In this document: positions 25,066-33,715 of the stretch, in pieces
How the letters are laid out: the number at the start of each line of letters is the position of its first letter
Position numbering within the stretch: position 1 is the stretch's first letter
Source of the DNA: Candidatus Methylomirabilota bacterium
GTDB lineage: Bacteria; Methylomirabilota; Methylomirabilia; Methylomirabilales; CSP1-5
Length of the DNA: 40,981 nucleotides
Reading direction: 5' to 3'
Assembly: GCA_019456075.1 (NCBI GenBank)
Contig: VRUN01000008.1
Coordinates: forward strand, 1-40,981
The notes under the pieces: generated by a model
Told to the model about the DNA's origin: nothing
Database searches by the model: none
What the model saw: the letters and a program-made list of their open reading frames with translations, nothing else
Position numbers and translations under genes: made by a program

Positions 25066-26531
25066 CAGGGACCTTCAATCCCGCCGATGTCCTTCACATT
25101 TTGCCAGAGGTCTTTTTGACGGTGGTGGCACTCGGTATTTTGGTCCTCTCTTTTGCTGCGCCGTCGCGGCGAAAGTGGATTGAGATCCTGGCCGTCGTCG
25201 GCGTGGGGGGAACGGCGATTTTGCTGGTTCAGGCTGCCGTTCCATTGTTCCGACCGGGAGGAGAACCTTACGCCGTCTTCAGCGGGATGTACCTGGTGGA
25301 CAAATTCGCCATCTTTTTCAAGGTGGTTTTTCTGGTCGCCACCCTGCTGGTCATCCTGATGTCCATCGATTACCTCCCCCTGATCGGCGTCCCCGTGGGG
25401 GAGTTCTATGCCATCCTGCTCTTTTCGACCCTGGGGATGATGTTCATGGCCTCGGGCGGGAATCTGCTGTCTCTCTATATTGGCCTCGAGACGATGTCCA
25501 TCTGTATCTATATCCTCTGCGGCTTTCTCAAGCAGGACCAAAAGTCGAATGAAGCAGCCCTCAAATACCTGCTCATGGGGGCCTTCTCCTCGGGGGTGAT
25601 CCTCTACGGCATCTCCCTCTTGTACGGACTGACCGGGGCATTAGACCTCAAAGAGGTCGCCGCCAGCATAGCCACAATGGACCTCTCCAATCCTGCCCTC
25701 CTGCTCGCCATGGTGATGCTCACGGCCGGATTCGGATTCAAGATCGCCGCCGTTCCCTTCCATATGTATGTGCCGGATGTCTACGAGGGGGCCCCGACTG
25801 CGGTGACCGCCTTCCTGGCGATTGCCTCCGAGGCGGCTGCGGTGGCGGCGCTGCTCCGGGTCTTCCTCGGGGCCATGCCCCATATCCAGGTGGACTGGAC
25901 CATGCTCTTTTGGATCCTCTCTGTCTTGACCATGACGATCGGCAATATCGTGGCCATGGCCCAGCGGAACATCAAGCGGATGCTGGCATATTCTGGCATC
26001 GCCCACATCGGCTATGTCCTGATCGGCTTCGTGGCGGGTACGGAGCTGGGCATCTCCGCCGTTTTGCTCTACGTCCTCGTGTACGCCTTCATGACGGCGG
26101 GAGCATTTGCGATGGTGATCCTGCTCCACACTGAGACGGTAAAGGGGGACCTCATTGAGGACTTTGCCGGGCTGGGCCAGGTGAAACCCATAGCGGCCGC
26201 GGCGATGTTAGTCTTTCTCCTCTCGTTGACCGGCATCCCCCCCACGGCCGGGTTTGTAGGAAAGTTCTACATCTTCGGTGCTGCGATACATGCGAAGTTT
26301 TACTGGTTAGCCCTGATCGCAGTGATCAATACCGCCATCTCCCTCTTTTATTACATGCGAGTCGCGATGGTGATGTACATGCAGGAGGCGCCCACGGGTT
26401 TGGTCCTGAGTTCCTCGCGCCCCCTCTACTTGGCTTTGGGCTTCGCGGTGCTGGGGACGATGGTCATAGGGATTTATCCCGGCCCGTTTCTGGAGTTAGC
26501 CCGGGCATCGGTCTTTGGTCTCTTGCCATAG
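25062..26531 (+). CDS. nuoN: NADH-quinone oxidoreductase subunit N, copy 1
   Basis: NuoN is the antiporter-like subunit nearest NuoK and NuoJ. The 489-residue protein has about 14 helices, with the family signatures YIGLETMSICIYILCGF (about 146-162, helix-5 Glu), the Lys-containing GFGFKIAAVPFHMYVPDVYE (~224-243), NIKRMLAYSGIAHIGYVLIG and LTGIPPTAGFVGKFYIF near 390. Its ATG lies within the nuoM stop (ATGA), so the two are translationally coupled. It ends run 1; a promoter for atpB begins 6 bp after its stop. Confidence 0.94.
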   Translation: MTGTFNPADVLHILPEVFLTVVALGILVLSFAAPSRRKWIEILAVVGVGGTAILLVQAAVPLFRPGGEPYAVFSGMYLVDKFAIFFKVVFLVATLLVILMSIDYLPLIGVPVGEFYAILLFSTLGMMFMASGGNLLSLYIGLETMSICIYILCGFLKQDQKSNEAALKYLLMGAFSSGVILYGISLLYGLTGALDLKEVAASIATMDLSNPALLLAMVMLTAGFGFKIAAVPFHMYVPDVYEGAPTAVTAFLAIASEAAAVAALLRVFLGAMPHIQVDWTMLFWILSVLTMTIGNIVAMAQRNIKRMLAYSGIAHIGYVLIGFVAGTELGISAVLLYVLVYAFMTAGAFAMVILLHTETVKGDLIEDFAGLGQVKPIAAAAMLVFLLSLTGIPPTAGFVGKFYIFGAAIHAKFYWLALIAVINTAISLFYYMRVAMVMYMQEAPTGLVLSSSRPLYLALGFAVLGTMVIGIYPGPFLELARASVFGLLP

Positions 26532-26536
26532 ACGGC

Positions 26537-26565
26537 TTGACACCCGGAAGCGTCGGGGGTATAAG
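26537..26565 (+). promoter_or_regulatory. Strong sigma-70 promoter of atpB-atpE
   Basis: TTGACA (26537-26542) and TATAAG (26560-26565) are spaced by exactly 17 bp, with one mismatch in total. Transcription would begin near 26572, some 37 nt before atpB. It lies directly after the nuoN stop, so the ATPase pair is likely expressed apart from the nuo runs. Confidence 0.75.
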
Positions 26566-26608
26566 AACTCGATGCTTGCGATGAAGAGCACGTGACTTGA
26601 GGTGAGCG

Positions 26609-27361
26609 GTGGGAGCGATTGAGACACCCCCCCTGATCAGAATTCCGAATTTTATCCCCGGAATCCACGGGAGCTTCATTCCGGATCACATCACCATGAC
26701 GTGGATTGTCATGGCTTTCTTGATTGTCGTGTCGTACCTCGCGACCCGGCGTCTCACCGACGTCCCGGGGCCGGTTCAAAATGTGCTCGAGCAGGTGATA
26801 GAGGCCTTCACCGGGATTCTGGACAGCATCATCGGACATGGGGGACGGCGGTATCTTGCATTGATCGGCACGGCGGGGTTGCTCATTTTTTTTAGTAACA
26901 TTCTCATCCTGATTCCGGGTCTCAGATGCCCGACGGCCAATCTGAACACCACAGCTGCCTTGGCCTTCATCATGGTCGTTTCATACCATTTTTTTGGAGT
27001 CCGCGAGCAGGGTCTCTTGACCTATTTGAAGCATTTCCTCGGACCTGCGGGTGAGCTCCCCAAATTCCTCCTGATCGGTATGGGCTGGATTCTCATACCG
27101 GCCTTTATCTTGGTGGAGATTATCAGCCATCTGGCCCGTCTCGTGTCCCTCTCCTTTCGACTCTTTGGGAATATTTTTGGGGAGGATACAGTGTTCCTCT
27201 TTATTCTGTTTCTGACCACCATTATGTGGCCCATCTACGTAATGACCCCCTTGATTTCAGGACTTGTCATTTTCACCGGATTGATTCAGGCCTTAATCTT
27301 TGTGATGCTATCGACGATGTATATTGCGGGAGCAGTAGAGACTCATCATGCAGAGCATTGA
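26609..27361 (+). CDS. atpB: F-type ATP synthase subunit a
   Basis: Subunit a forms the two half-channels that bring ions to the c-ring of the F0 motor. The 250-residue membrane protein has about six helices. The essential Arg lies in the helix VSLSFRLFGNIFGEDT (Arg near 190), matching Arg210 of E. coli. Other family features are NLNTTAALAF (about 112-121) and the C-terminal FTGLIQALIFVMLSTMYIAGA. The GTG start follows GAGG at a suitable distance. It is paired with atpE and has its own promoter; no atpI/atpZ, b, delta, alpha, gamma, beta or epsilon genes are in the window. Confidence 0.95.
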   Translation: MGAIETPPLIRIPNFIPGIHGSFIPDHITMTWIVMAFLIVVSYLATRRLTDVPGPVQNVLEQVIEAFTGILDSIIGHGGRRYLALIGTAGLLIFFSNILILIPGLRCPTANLNTTAALAFIMVVSYHFFGVREQGLLTYLKHFLGPAGELPKFLLIGMGWILIPAFILVEIISHLARLVSLSFRLFGNIFGEDTVFLFILFLTTIMWPIYVMTPLISGLVIFTGLIQALIFVMLSTMYIAGAVETHHAEH

Positions 27362-27451
27362 GAACGAGGTGAGAAGGTCGAGCGGATTTAGGGAGCAAGA
27401 AGTATCCCGCTTCATAGAGGCAACCTGGAAGTCCAGGAAGGAGGGGCGTGC

Positions 27452-27808
27452 ATGCGATCGAAGTTGACGGGTATCGTACTAGGGGTGTTGGCGGCAGTGG
27501 GCTCGACCACCTTCGTGTGGGCTGCAGAGGCAGGTGCACCGATCGACCAGACATTTTTCTGGGTAACGGTCATGACCGCAGGGTTCGGGATGGCTATTGC
27601 CTCGGCGATGGCCGCCATAGCTCAGTCGAAGGCGATTTCTGCTGCCCTGGACGGGATGGCTCGGCAACCGAATGCCGCGGGACGCATCCAGACCGCGATG
27701 ATCATCGGTTTGGCTCTCATTGAGTCTCTGGCCATCTACGTGCTGTTGATTGCCATGATCCTCCTCTTTGCTAACCCCTTTAGCGGGATCATTGTGGGAG
27801 CGCAATAG
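27452..27808 (+). CDS. atpE: F-type ATP synthase subunit c with N-terminal signal peptide
   Basis: Subunit c forms the rotating ion-carrying ring. The 118-residue product begins with a cleavable-looking signal sequence (about 1-24, ending FVWA), then two helices joined by the polar loop ARQPNAAGR. The ion-binding carboxylate is the Glu of LALIESLAIYVLL in helix 2. Aligning on ARQP puts a Gln in helix 1 (AAIAQSKA) at the position of Gln32 of the Ilyobacter sodium-type ring. Ser follows the Glu and Tyr lies five residues later, also as in that ring; the Thr of the sodium set is replaced by Leu. Sodium coupling is therefore possible but unproven. AGGAGGGG precedes the ATG. A terminator follows. 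Confidence 0.94.
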   Translation: MRSKLTGIVLGVLAAVGSTTFVWAAEAGAPIDQTFFWVTVMTAGFGMAIASAMAAIAQSKAISAALDGMARQPNAAGRIQTAMIIGLALIESLAIYVLLIAMILLFANPFSGIIVGAQ

Positions 27809-27815
27809 ACCAGGG

Positions 27816-27844
27816 GGCCCCGCAGCAGCGGGGCCTTCTCTTTT
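27816..27844 (+). terminator. Intrinsic terminator after atpE
   Basis: An 8-bp perfect GC stem GGCCCCGC / GCGGGGCC with an AGCA loop (27816-27835) is followed by TTCTCTTTT. It ends the atpB-atpE unit 8 bp after the stop codon and before the second nuo run. Confidence 0.85.
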
Positions 27845-27868
27845 GGGAGAGTAAGTACAAATATTCAC

Positions 27869-28300
27869 ATGCTCGTTGAGTACCTTCCCATCCTTCTGTT
27901 CATCGCCGCCGCGGCCCTCTTCGCGGGAGGCTCAATCCTCCTCTCGTCCCTGGCAGGGCCATGGCGCCCCTTCGCAGAAAAGCTCGAACCGTACGAATGC
28001 GGAATGGCGCCGGTGGGTATGGCCCGGGAGCGGTTTTCGGTGAAGTTTTATCTGGTGGCCATGCTGTTTATCATCTTTGATATTGAGATCATCTTTCTGT
28101 TCCCGTGGGCGGTGATCTTCAAGGAGCTCGGATGGTTCGGGTTCTTCGAGATGGGCGGCTTCGTCTTGGTTCTGGTCTTGGGGTTGGCCTATGTCTGGCG
28201 GAAGGGGGGTCTCGAGTGGGACGAGCCGGAACGTGCCGCGGTGGATGGGGAGTCCAGAACGGTCCCAACCGAACAGCGTGCGGGGACAGGATTCAGGTGA
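27869..28300 (+). CDS. nuoA: NADH-quinone oxidoreductase subunit A, copy 2
   Basis: The 143-residue protein has three membrane helices, the loop signature PYECGMAPVG (about 42-51) and FIIFDIEIIFLFPWAV (about 68-83) with the acidic residues of the coupling path. The first ~118 residues align with NuoA. The remaining ~25, Glu/Arg-rich, are an extension absent from copy 1. It opens run 2 and is followed by the fused nuoE-nuoF, not by nuoB. ATG 27869 follows the atpE terminator by 24 bp; no good promoter was recognised in that gap, so some read-through is possible. Confidence 0.92.
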   Translation: MLVEYLPILLFIAAAALFAGGSILLSSLAGPWRPFAEKLEPYECGMAPVGMARERFSVKFYLVAMLFIIFDIEIIFLFPWAVIFKELGWFGFFEMGGFVLVLVLGLAYVWRKGGLEWDEPERAAVDGESRTVPTEQRAGTGFR

Positions 28301-28319
28301 AAGACGAGAGGTAAGGAAA

Positions 28320-30134
28320 GTGACCTCGGCGAAACTCCAACAGGCCTCAGCCGAAATTCTGAAGCGCTATCCCCAGAACCAGAAGCGGTCGGCTCTCCTC
28401 CCTCTCCTGTTCTTGGCCCAGGAGGAACGTGGCTATCTGAGCCCGGAGTCTCTTGAGGAGATTGCACACCTTCTCGAGATGCGCCCTACCGATGTCTGGG
28501 AAACTGCCAGCTTTTACACCATGTTTCATTTTCGACCGATGGGGCGATGCCACATTGAGGTCTGTCACAATCTGTCGTGCACCCTTTTGGGGGCAGAATC
28601 GCTTTTAGATGTTCTGAAGGGGCGCTTGCAGATTCGGGAGGGAGAGACAACCCCGGATGGCCGCTTTAGTTTGGGAACGGCCGAGTGCCTGGCTGCTTGC
28701 GACGGGGCACCGGTCGTGCAGGTCAACGGGTATCACTACGGGCCTCTGAACCGGAGCCAGCTCGAGGAACTCTTGGAGGGGTTTGCACGCGGGGAATTAC
28801 CCGAGAGATACCGGTATCAGCCGTGGGCAGGCCCGCCCTCCCGTGGACCAGAACCCGTCAACACCTTCGAGAGGATCCTCCACCAGCATCTCCTCGACCC
28901 GAGCTACGACGGGCGCATCGAGGCGTATCTCGAAAGAGGGGGCTACCAGGCCCTCCCCAAGGCCGTTCGCGAGTATCGCCCGTCAGAGATCATCGAGATG
29001 GTCAAACGATCCGGCCTTCGGGGGCGGGGGGGTGCCGGCTTTCCAACCGGGGTGAAATGGGGGTTTGTTCCCAAGGATCCTGGAATACCGAAATATCTCC
29101 TCTGCAATGCCGATGAGGGAGAACCCGGAACCTTCAAAGATAGGGAGCTCTTGGAGCGGGACCCCCACCAGGTCCTCGAGGGGATTATCATTGCCAGCTA
29201 CGCCATTGGGTCCGAGACTTCGTATATCTATCTTCGCGGTGAGTTCCTGGAGGCGGTCGCGATCCTGGAACGGGCCCTCCAGGAGGCGTATGCGCACGGC
29301 TTCCTCGGAAAGAAGATCCTGGGAAGCGATTTCAATCTGGATGTCTACCTCCATCGAGGGGCAGGCGCCTATATTTGTGGAGAAGAAACGGCTCTCATCG
29401 AGTCGCTCGAGGGGAAGCGGGGCGAGCCAAGGATCCGGCCCCCCTTTCCGGCGGTGAAGGGCCTCTATCAGTGTCCGACGGTGGTGAACAATGTGGAAAC
29501 GCTCTGCAACATCCCGCATATCATCGTCCGAGGCCCCAAGTGGTTTGCCAGTATGGGGACCCCGAAGAGTACGGGCACCCGGGTTTTCTCGGTGAGTGGT
29601 CACGTCCGCCGCCCGGGGAACTACGAGCTCCCGTTGAACGCCACATTGCGACAGTTGATCTACGAACATGCTGGCGGGATACTCGATGATCGCAGAATCA
29701 AGGCGATCATCCCGGGCGGGAGCTCTGCGCCGACACTCACCGCAGATCACCTGGATGTCGGCCTGGATTTCGAGTCGCTCGCCGCTGCCGGATCGATGGG
29801 AGGTTCAGGGGCTGTCATTGTCCTGGACGAGACCACCTGCATGGTGAAGGTGGGGGAGGTGATCAACCGGTTTTACCACCATGAATCCTGTGGCCAGTGT
29901 ACCCAGTGTCGTGAGGGGACCGCCTGGCTCCACAAGATCCTGAAGCGGATCGAGGACGGGCGGGGGCAGATGGCCGATCTCGAGGTACTCAAGGATGTCT
30001 GTCGCAACATGAAGGGGCAGACAATCTGCGTCTTGAGCGATTCGGCGGCGATGCCCACGGAGAGCTATATGCACTACTTTCGCGAGGAATTCGAGGCACA
30101 CATCCAGCAGGGGCGGTGCCCGTTTCGGGCATAG
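28320..30134 (+). CDS. nuoEF: Fused NADH dehydrogenase subunits E and F
   Basis: This 604-residue protein joins two subunits of the NADH-oxidising tip of complex I. Residues about 1-165 are NuoE, with the [2Fe-2S] ligands CHNLSC (C-x4-C) and CLAAC (C-x3-C). After a linker, residues about 180-604 are NuoF. These carry the FMN/NADH loop GLRGRGGAGFPTG, NADEGEPGTFKDRELLE, the GAYICGEETALIESLEG segment, and the N3 cluster ligands ESCGQCTQCREGT plus the Cys of GQTICVLSD. NuoF takes hydride from NADH; NuoE carries cluster N1a. GTG 28320 is preceded by GAGAGGTAAGGA. The frame also continues upstream over nuoA, but that part is a shadow. No stop or frameshift separates the halves. Confidence 0.93.
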   Translation: MTSAKLQQASAEILKRYPQNQKRSALLPLLFLAQEERGYLSPESLEEIAHLLEMRPTDVWETASFYTMFHFRPMGRCHIEVCHNLSCTLLGAESLLDVLKGRLQIREGETTPDGRFSLGTAECLAACDGAPVVQVNGYHYGPLNRSQLEELLEGFARGELPERYRYQPWAGPPSRGPEPVNTFERILHQHLLDPSYDGRIEAYLERGGYQALPKAVREYRPSEIIEMVKRSGLRGRGGAGFPTGVKWGFVPKDPGIPKYLLCNADEGEPGTFKDRELLERDPHQVLEGIIIASYAIGSETSYIYLRGEFLEAVAILERALQEAYAHGFLGKKILGSDFNLDVYLHRGAGAYICGEETALIESLEGKRGEPRIRPPFPAVKGLYQCPTVVNNVETLCNIPHIIVRGPKWFASMGTPKSTGTRVFSVSGHVRRPGNYELPLNATLRQLIYEHAGGILDDRRIKAIIPGGSSAPTLTADHLDVGLDFESLAAAGSMGGSGAVIVLDETTCMVKVGEVINRFYHHESCGQCTQCREGTAWLHKILKRIEDGRGQMADLEVLKDVCRNMKGQTICVLSDSAAMPTESYMHYFREEFEAHIQQGRCPFRA

Positions 30135-30160
30135 TGCTGAGGGTTGAGGACTGAGGATTC
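30134..30160. repeat. Short heptanucleotide array, GGNNTGA family
   Basis: Three to four 7-bp units (GTGCTGA, GGGTTGA, GGACTGA and a degenerate unit) fill the 35-bp gap between nuoEF and nuoG. It starts at the nuoEF stop codon. No inverted partner was seen. Confidence 0.6.
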
Positions 30161-30169
30161 GGATTAGCC

Positions 30170-31819
30170 ATGAGCGAGGAGACGCCAAAGCTCGTAACGC
30201 TCACTGTTGACGGCCGACCGGTCCAGGTGGCACCCGGAACCATGATCATCCAGGCGGGGGAGCAGCTCGGGATTGAGATCCCCTATTACTGCTATCACCC
30301 TGGGCTCCCCATCGAGGGGGTCTGTCGGATGTGTCTCGTTGAGGTGGAGAAGGCCCCGAAGCTTCTCATTGCCTGTGCGACACCGGTGACGGAAGGGATG
30401 GTTGTCCATACCCAGACACCGCATGTGGAGGAGGCCAGGCGGGGGGTCCTGGAGTTCTATCTGCTCAACCATCCCTTGGATTGTCCGATTTGCGACAAAG
30501 GAGGGGAGTGCCCCCTTCAGGACTACACCCTGCGTTACGGCCCCGGGGCTTCTCGGACGCTCGAGGACAAGATTCACCGCGACAAGCACCGCGTCATCGG
30601 CCCGCATATCGTCTTCGATGCCGAGCGGTGCATCCTCTGCACCCGGTGCGTGCGATTCTGCCGGGATATCGTGGGGACCGGTGAGTTGGGGGTCGGGTAC
30701 CGGGCGGACAGGGCGGAGATCATCCTCTTTCCGGGGAAGGAACTGGATAACGCGTATTCAGGCAACGTCATCGACCTCTGCCCGGTGGGGGCCCTGACCA
30801 GCAAGCCATACCGGTTCACATCTCGGCCATGGGACCTCGTCAAGCAGGTGGAGAGTACCTGTCCGGCCTGCAGTCGGGGCTGTAGCATCGTGTTGGACGT
30901 TCGCCATCTGCGGGAGGGGGGAGAGGAGGTCCTCCGGGTCCGCCCGAGGCATAACCCGGAGGTGAACGGGTACTGGATGTGTGACGAGGGACGGTTTGAT
31001 GCCTATCCTCGACGCGGGCAGACCGCCTTGAAAGGTCCCCTCGTGCGAAGGGGAGAGGCCCAGGTACCGGTGACCTGGGACGAAGCGATCTCCATCCTCG
31101 TGGAGCGACTGCGGGGGATCCTCGACCAGCACGGGCCGCAAGCCATCGGAGGGCTACTTTCCACGTGGCTGACGACTGAGGAACTCTACGCCACCGGGTC
31201 CTTCCTCCGGCAGGTCATTGAGACGCCCCACCTCGATTACCGTGTGAGTCCCGTCCAGACGCAGGAGCGGGACGAGGCGGAAGATCATCTCCTCAGGCGA
31301 ACGGACAAGAGTCCGAATACCCAAACGGCCAAGTTGATGAACCTTGGTCCCGGCCCGGAAGGGTTGGGGACGCGCGCAATGCTCGAGGCTGCGACCACGG
31401 GGAGCCTCAAGGCCCTCCTTCTGTTTGAGGTAGACCCCTGGGAGGAGCCGACCCTCGGAGAAGAACTGGAGAAGTTCATGGACCGCATTGATCTTCTGGC
31501 GATTTGGGCGGTCCGGGAGTCGCCTGTGACATCTCGGGCCCACCTGGTCTTTCCCGCTCTGGGTTATGCAGAGAAGGAGGGGACCATCATTAACTTTGGC
31601 GGTCGGATCCAACGCCTTCGGAGGGCCATCGACTCAAAGGAAAAAATCGTGCCCGTGGGGGAAGTCCTCAGACAGGTAGCGGTCGGGCTCGGCCGCCCCG
31701 TGATTCCTTTGACTCCGGGTGAGATCTGGCAACGCTTGGCAGAGGAGCATCCTGCCTTCAACGGTATCCAGTACGAAGCTATTGGATCGCTCGGTGTCCC
31801 GATACACGATGACCGATGA
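30170..31819 (+). CDS. nuoG: NADH-quinone oxidoreductase subunit G, shortened form
   Basis: NuoG carries most of the iron-sulfur relay of the peripheral arm. The 549-residue protein has an N-terminal [2Fe-2S] domain (CYHPGLPIEGVCRMC and a later Cys, about 40-68) and a His-Cys cluster (HPLDCPICDKGGECPLQD, ~103-120). Two [4Fe-4S] motifs follow (CILCTRCVRFCRD and CPVG, ~155-205), then STCPACSRGCSI near 225, which could hold the extra N7-type cluster. The molybdopterin-oxidoreductase-like part is abbreviated: the usual bacterial NuoG is roughly 750-900 residues. It begins MSEE at ATG 30170. The last four codons and the stop lie within a heptamer array. It is the only nuoG in the window. Confidence 0.92.
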   Translation: MSEETPKLVTLTVDGRPVQVAPGTMIIQAGEQLGIEIPYYCYHPGLPIEGVCRMCLVEVEKAPKLLIACATPVTEGMVVHTQTPHVEEARRGVLEFYLLNHPLDCPICDKGGECPLQDYTLRYGPGASRTLEDKIHRDKHRVIGPHIVFDAERCILCTRCVRFCRDIVGTGELGVGYRADRAEIILFPGKELDNAYSGNVIDLCPVGALTSKPYRFTSRPWDLVKQVESTCPACSRGCSIVLDVRHLREGGEEVLRVRPRHNPEVNGYWMCDEGRFDAYPRRGQTALKGPLVRRGEAQVPVTWDEAISILVERLRGILDQHGPQAIGGLLSTWLTTEELYATGSFLRQVIETPHLDYRVSPVQTQERDEAEDHLLRRTDKSPNTQTAKLMNLGPGPEGLGTRAMLEAATTGSLKALLLFEVDPWEEPTLGEELEKFMDRIDLLAIWAVRESPVTSRAHLVFPALGYAEKEGTIINFGGRIQRLRRAIDSKEKIVPVGEVLRQVAVGLGRPVIPLTPGEIWQRLAEEHPAFNGIQYEAIGSLGVPIHDDR

Positions 31820-31887
31820 CCGTTATCCGATGACCGTCAAGAATCAAAAGGCTCATTTTCGGTCGTCGGTCGTCGGTCAACGGTCAT
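31810..31887. repeat. Facing pair of heptanucleotide arrays, TGACCGN family
   Basis: Four left units (TGACCGA, TGACCGT, TATCCGA, TGACCGT; 31810-31837) face four right units (CGGTCGT twice, CGGTCAA, CGGTCAT; 31860-31887) across a 22-bp spacer. The arms are largely complementary. The nuoG stop codon lies in the left arm and the nuoH start follows the right arm by 13 bp. Confidence 0.82.
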
Positions 31888-31900
31888 CAGGCAGGAGATG

Positions 31901-32875
31901 ATGGGCTTCTTGCTCGCCGCCGTCTTCAAGATTGCTTTGGTCATGGGCTTGGTCCTCCTCGCGGTGGCGTATCTTACGTTGCTCGAGCGGAAGGTGATCG
32001 GTGATATCCAAGTCCGCTTCGGCCCCTCCAGGGTTGGCCCGTTCGGACTGCTACAACCCATCGCCGATGGGATCAAACTCCTCTTCAAGGAGGACATTGT
32101 TCCCACCAACGCCGACCGGTTCATCTTTATCTTCGCCCCCGCTGTCAGCTTCATCCCGGCCCTGATCGTCTTCGCCGTAATCCCCTTTGGGCCGTCGTTT
32201 GTGATCACCGATATAAACGTCGGGCTCCTCTACGTTTTTGCGGTGGGATCGCTGGGGGTGTACGGGATTGTGCTGGCCGGCTGGGCTTCGAACAGTAAAT
32301 ACTCCCTCCTCGGGGGTTTGCGCTCTGCGGCCCAGATGGTGAGCTACGAACTCAGCTTGGGGCTCTCGGTCCTGGGCGTCGTGATGATGACCGGGTCGCT
32401 GAGTCTAGTCGATATCGTCGAAGCCCAAGGGGGAAACTGGTACGGGATTTTCCCCAAGTGGAATGTCATTCCCCAGTTTCTCGGTTTCGTCATCTTCATG
32501 ATCAGCAGCAATGCCGAACTCAACCGGGCCCCCTTCGACCTGCCAGAAGCGGAGACGGAGCTCGTCGCCGGGTTCCACACCGAGTATAGCTCCATGAAGT
32601 TCGCCATGTTCTTTTTGGCAGAGTACGCCAACATGATCGCTGTCTCTGCACTTGCGACCACCCTGTTTTTGGGTGGATGGCAGGGGCCTCTCTTACCCCC
32701 TGTGGTCTGGTTCCTCCTCAAGGTTTTCGGTTTCATCTTCCTCTTTATCTGGGTCCGTGCCACCCTTCCCCGGTTCCGATACGACCAGCTGATGGGCTTC
32801 GGCTGGAAGGTCCTGCTCCCCCTGGCCTTGGCCAACGTGATGTTCACGGCGGCGGCGATCCTCATCCTCGCCTGA
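31901..32875 (+). CDS. nuoH: NADH-quinone oxidoreductase subunit H, copy 2
   Basis: This is a second NuoH of 324 residues, the membrane anchor at the quinone chamber. It keeps [20 protein letters not shown] (about 27-46), [14 protein letters not shown], the [19 protein letters not shown] loop (~127-145) and the acidic loop [19 protein letters not shown] (~208-226). The motifs match copy 1, but the surrounding sequence differs widely and the nucleotide tracts are not shared, in contrast to nuoL. AGGAG stands 5 nt before ATG 31901; the ATG at 31898 is immediately upstream. Unlike copy 1 it is followed by nuoJ rather than nuoI. Confidence 0.94.
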   Translation: MGFLLAAVFKIALVMGLVLLAVAYLTLLERKVIGDIQVRFGPSRVGPFGLLQPIADGIKLLFKEDIVPTNADRFIFIFAPAVSFIPALIVFAVIPFGPSFVITDINVGLLYVFAVGSLGVYGIVLAGWASNSKYSLLGGLRSAAQMVSYELSLGLSVLGVVMMTGSLSLVDIVEAQGGNWYGIFPKWNVIPQFLGFVIFMISSNAELNRAPFDLPEAETELVAGFHTEYSSMKFAMFFLAEYANMIAVSALATTLFLGGWQGPLLPPVVWFLLKVFGFIFLFIWVRATLPRFRYDQLMGFGWKVLLPLALANVMFTAAAILILA

Positions 32876-32884
32876 GGTGATGGG

Positions 32885-33400
32885 ATGGAGTGGGCGCTCT
32901 TTCTAACCTTTGCTCTCTTGGCTGGTGCGGCAGCGGTGGGGATGGTGTTGCAGCGGAGTCCGATTTACAGCGCCCTCTGCTTGATCCTCACGTTCTTCGC
33001 CCAAGCGGGGCTCTACGTTCTCCTCCATGCCCAGCTGATCGCCTTCGTGCACATCATCGTGTATGCCGGGGCCATTATGGTCCTCTTCCTTTTTGTTATC
33101 ATGCTGCTCGATCTTCGGCCCGAGGACCACCCTCCGGTGCGGTTTGGTCAGGCCGGGATGCTTCTTGGGTTGATCTTGGCGGCACTCCTCCTGGCCGAGC
33201 TGGCCCTGGGTATAGGCCCCAGGATCATCCTCGGATCCCAGGGCTCCTATGATCTGGAGACACTCAGGATGCTCGGAAATACCCAAGCGGTAGGGCGGAT
33301 CCTCTTTCGCGAGTACCTGGTCCCCTTTGAGTTGACATCGTTAATTCTTCTCACCGCCATGATTGGGGCGATGGTCCTGGCCAAACGCAGGCCGGAGTAG
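32885..33400 (+). CDS. nuoJ: NADH-quinone oxidoreductase subunit J, copy 2
   Basis: The 171-residue membrane protein has five helices. The gating helix contains [20 protein letters not shown] (about 57-76), and the C-terminus [14 protein letters not shown] is the normal ending. A soluble loop (about 110-145) differs from copy 1. ATG 32885 lies 9 bp after the nuoH stop, with GAGG nearby. The nuoK start follows 7 bp after the stop. Confidence 0.93.
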   Translation: MEWALFLTFALLAGAAAVGMVLQRSPIYSALCLILTFFAQAGLYVLLHAQLIAFVHIIVYAGAIMVLFLFVIMLLDLRPEDHPPVRFGQAGMLLGLILAALLLAELALGIGPRIILGSQGSYDLETLRMLGNTQAVGRILFREYLVPFELTSLILLTAMIGAMVLAKRRPE

Positions 33401-33407
33401 AGGGTTC

Positions 33408-33710
33408 ATGGTTCCTCTGTGGGCGTACCTCCTTCTGAGCGGCTTCCTCTTCATCGTAGGGGTAGTTGGGGTGGCTACCCGACGTAACGCCCTCATTATC
33501 TTTATGTCCATCGAGCTGATGCTGAACGCGGTCAATCTGACTTTCGTCGCCTTTTCCCGTTTCCTCCACTCCCTGGATGGGCACGTCTTTGTCTTTTTTG
33601 TCATGACCGTGGCCGCGGCAGAAGTGGTCGTGGGCTTGGCGATCATCATTGCCCTCTTTCGAAACATGGAGACGGTGAACGTGGACGAGATCCATCTGTT
33701 GAAGGGATAA
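33408..33710 (+). CDS. nuoK: NADH-quinone oxidoreductase subunit K, copy 2
   Basis: This 100-residue three-helix protein has the proton-path glutamates in [14 protein letters not shown] (about 33-46) and [15 protein letters not shown] (about 69-83), and the tail [13 protein letters not shown] 33408 is chosen because the protein then has standard length and GGAGTAGAGGG precedes it; the frame opens 45 nt earlier within nuoJ. It is followed by an array pair in the same position as after copy 1, although the sequences of the two pairs are not copies of each other. Confidence 0.92.
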   Translation: MVPLWAYLLLSGFLFIVGVVGVATRRNALIIFMSIELMLNAVNLTFVAFSRFLHSLDGHVFVFFVMTVAAAEVVVGLAIIIALFRNMETVNVDEIHLLKG

Positions 33711-33715
33711 GAACG

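Noticed and set aside
17560-25150. Sigma-54 promoters as targets of the NtrC-type regulator
   Set aside because: TGGCAC occurs at several places (for example near 17561, 19210 and 25126), but always inside genes and without a proper TTGC at the right spacing.
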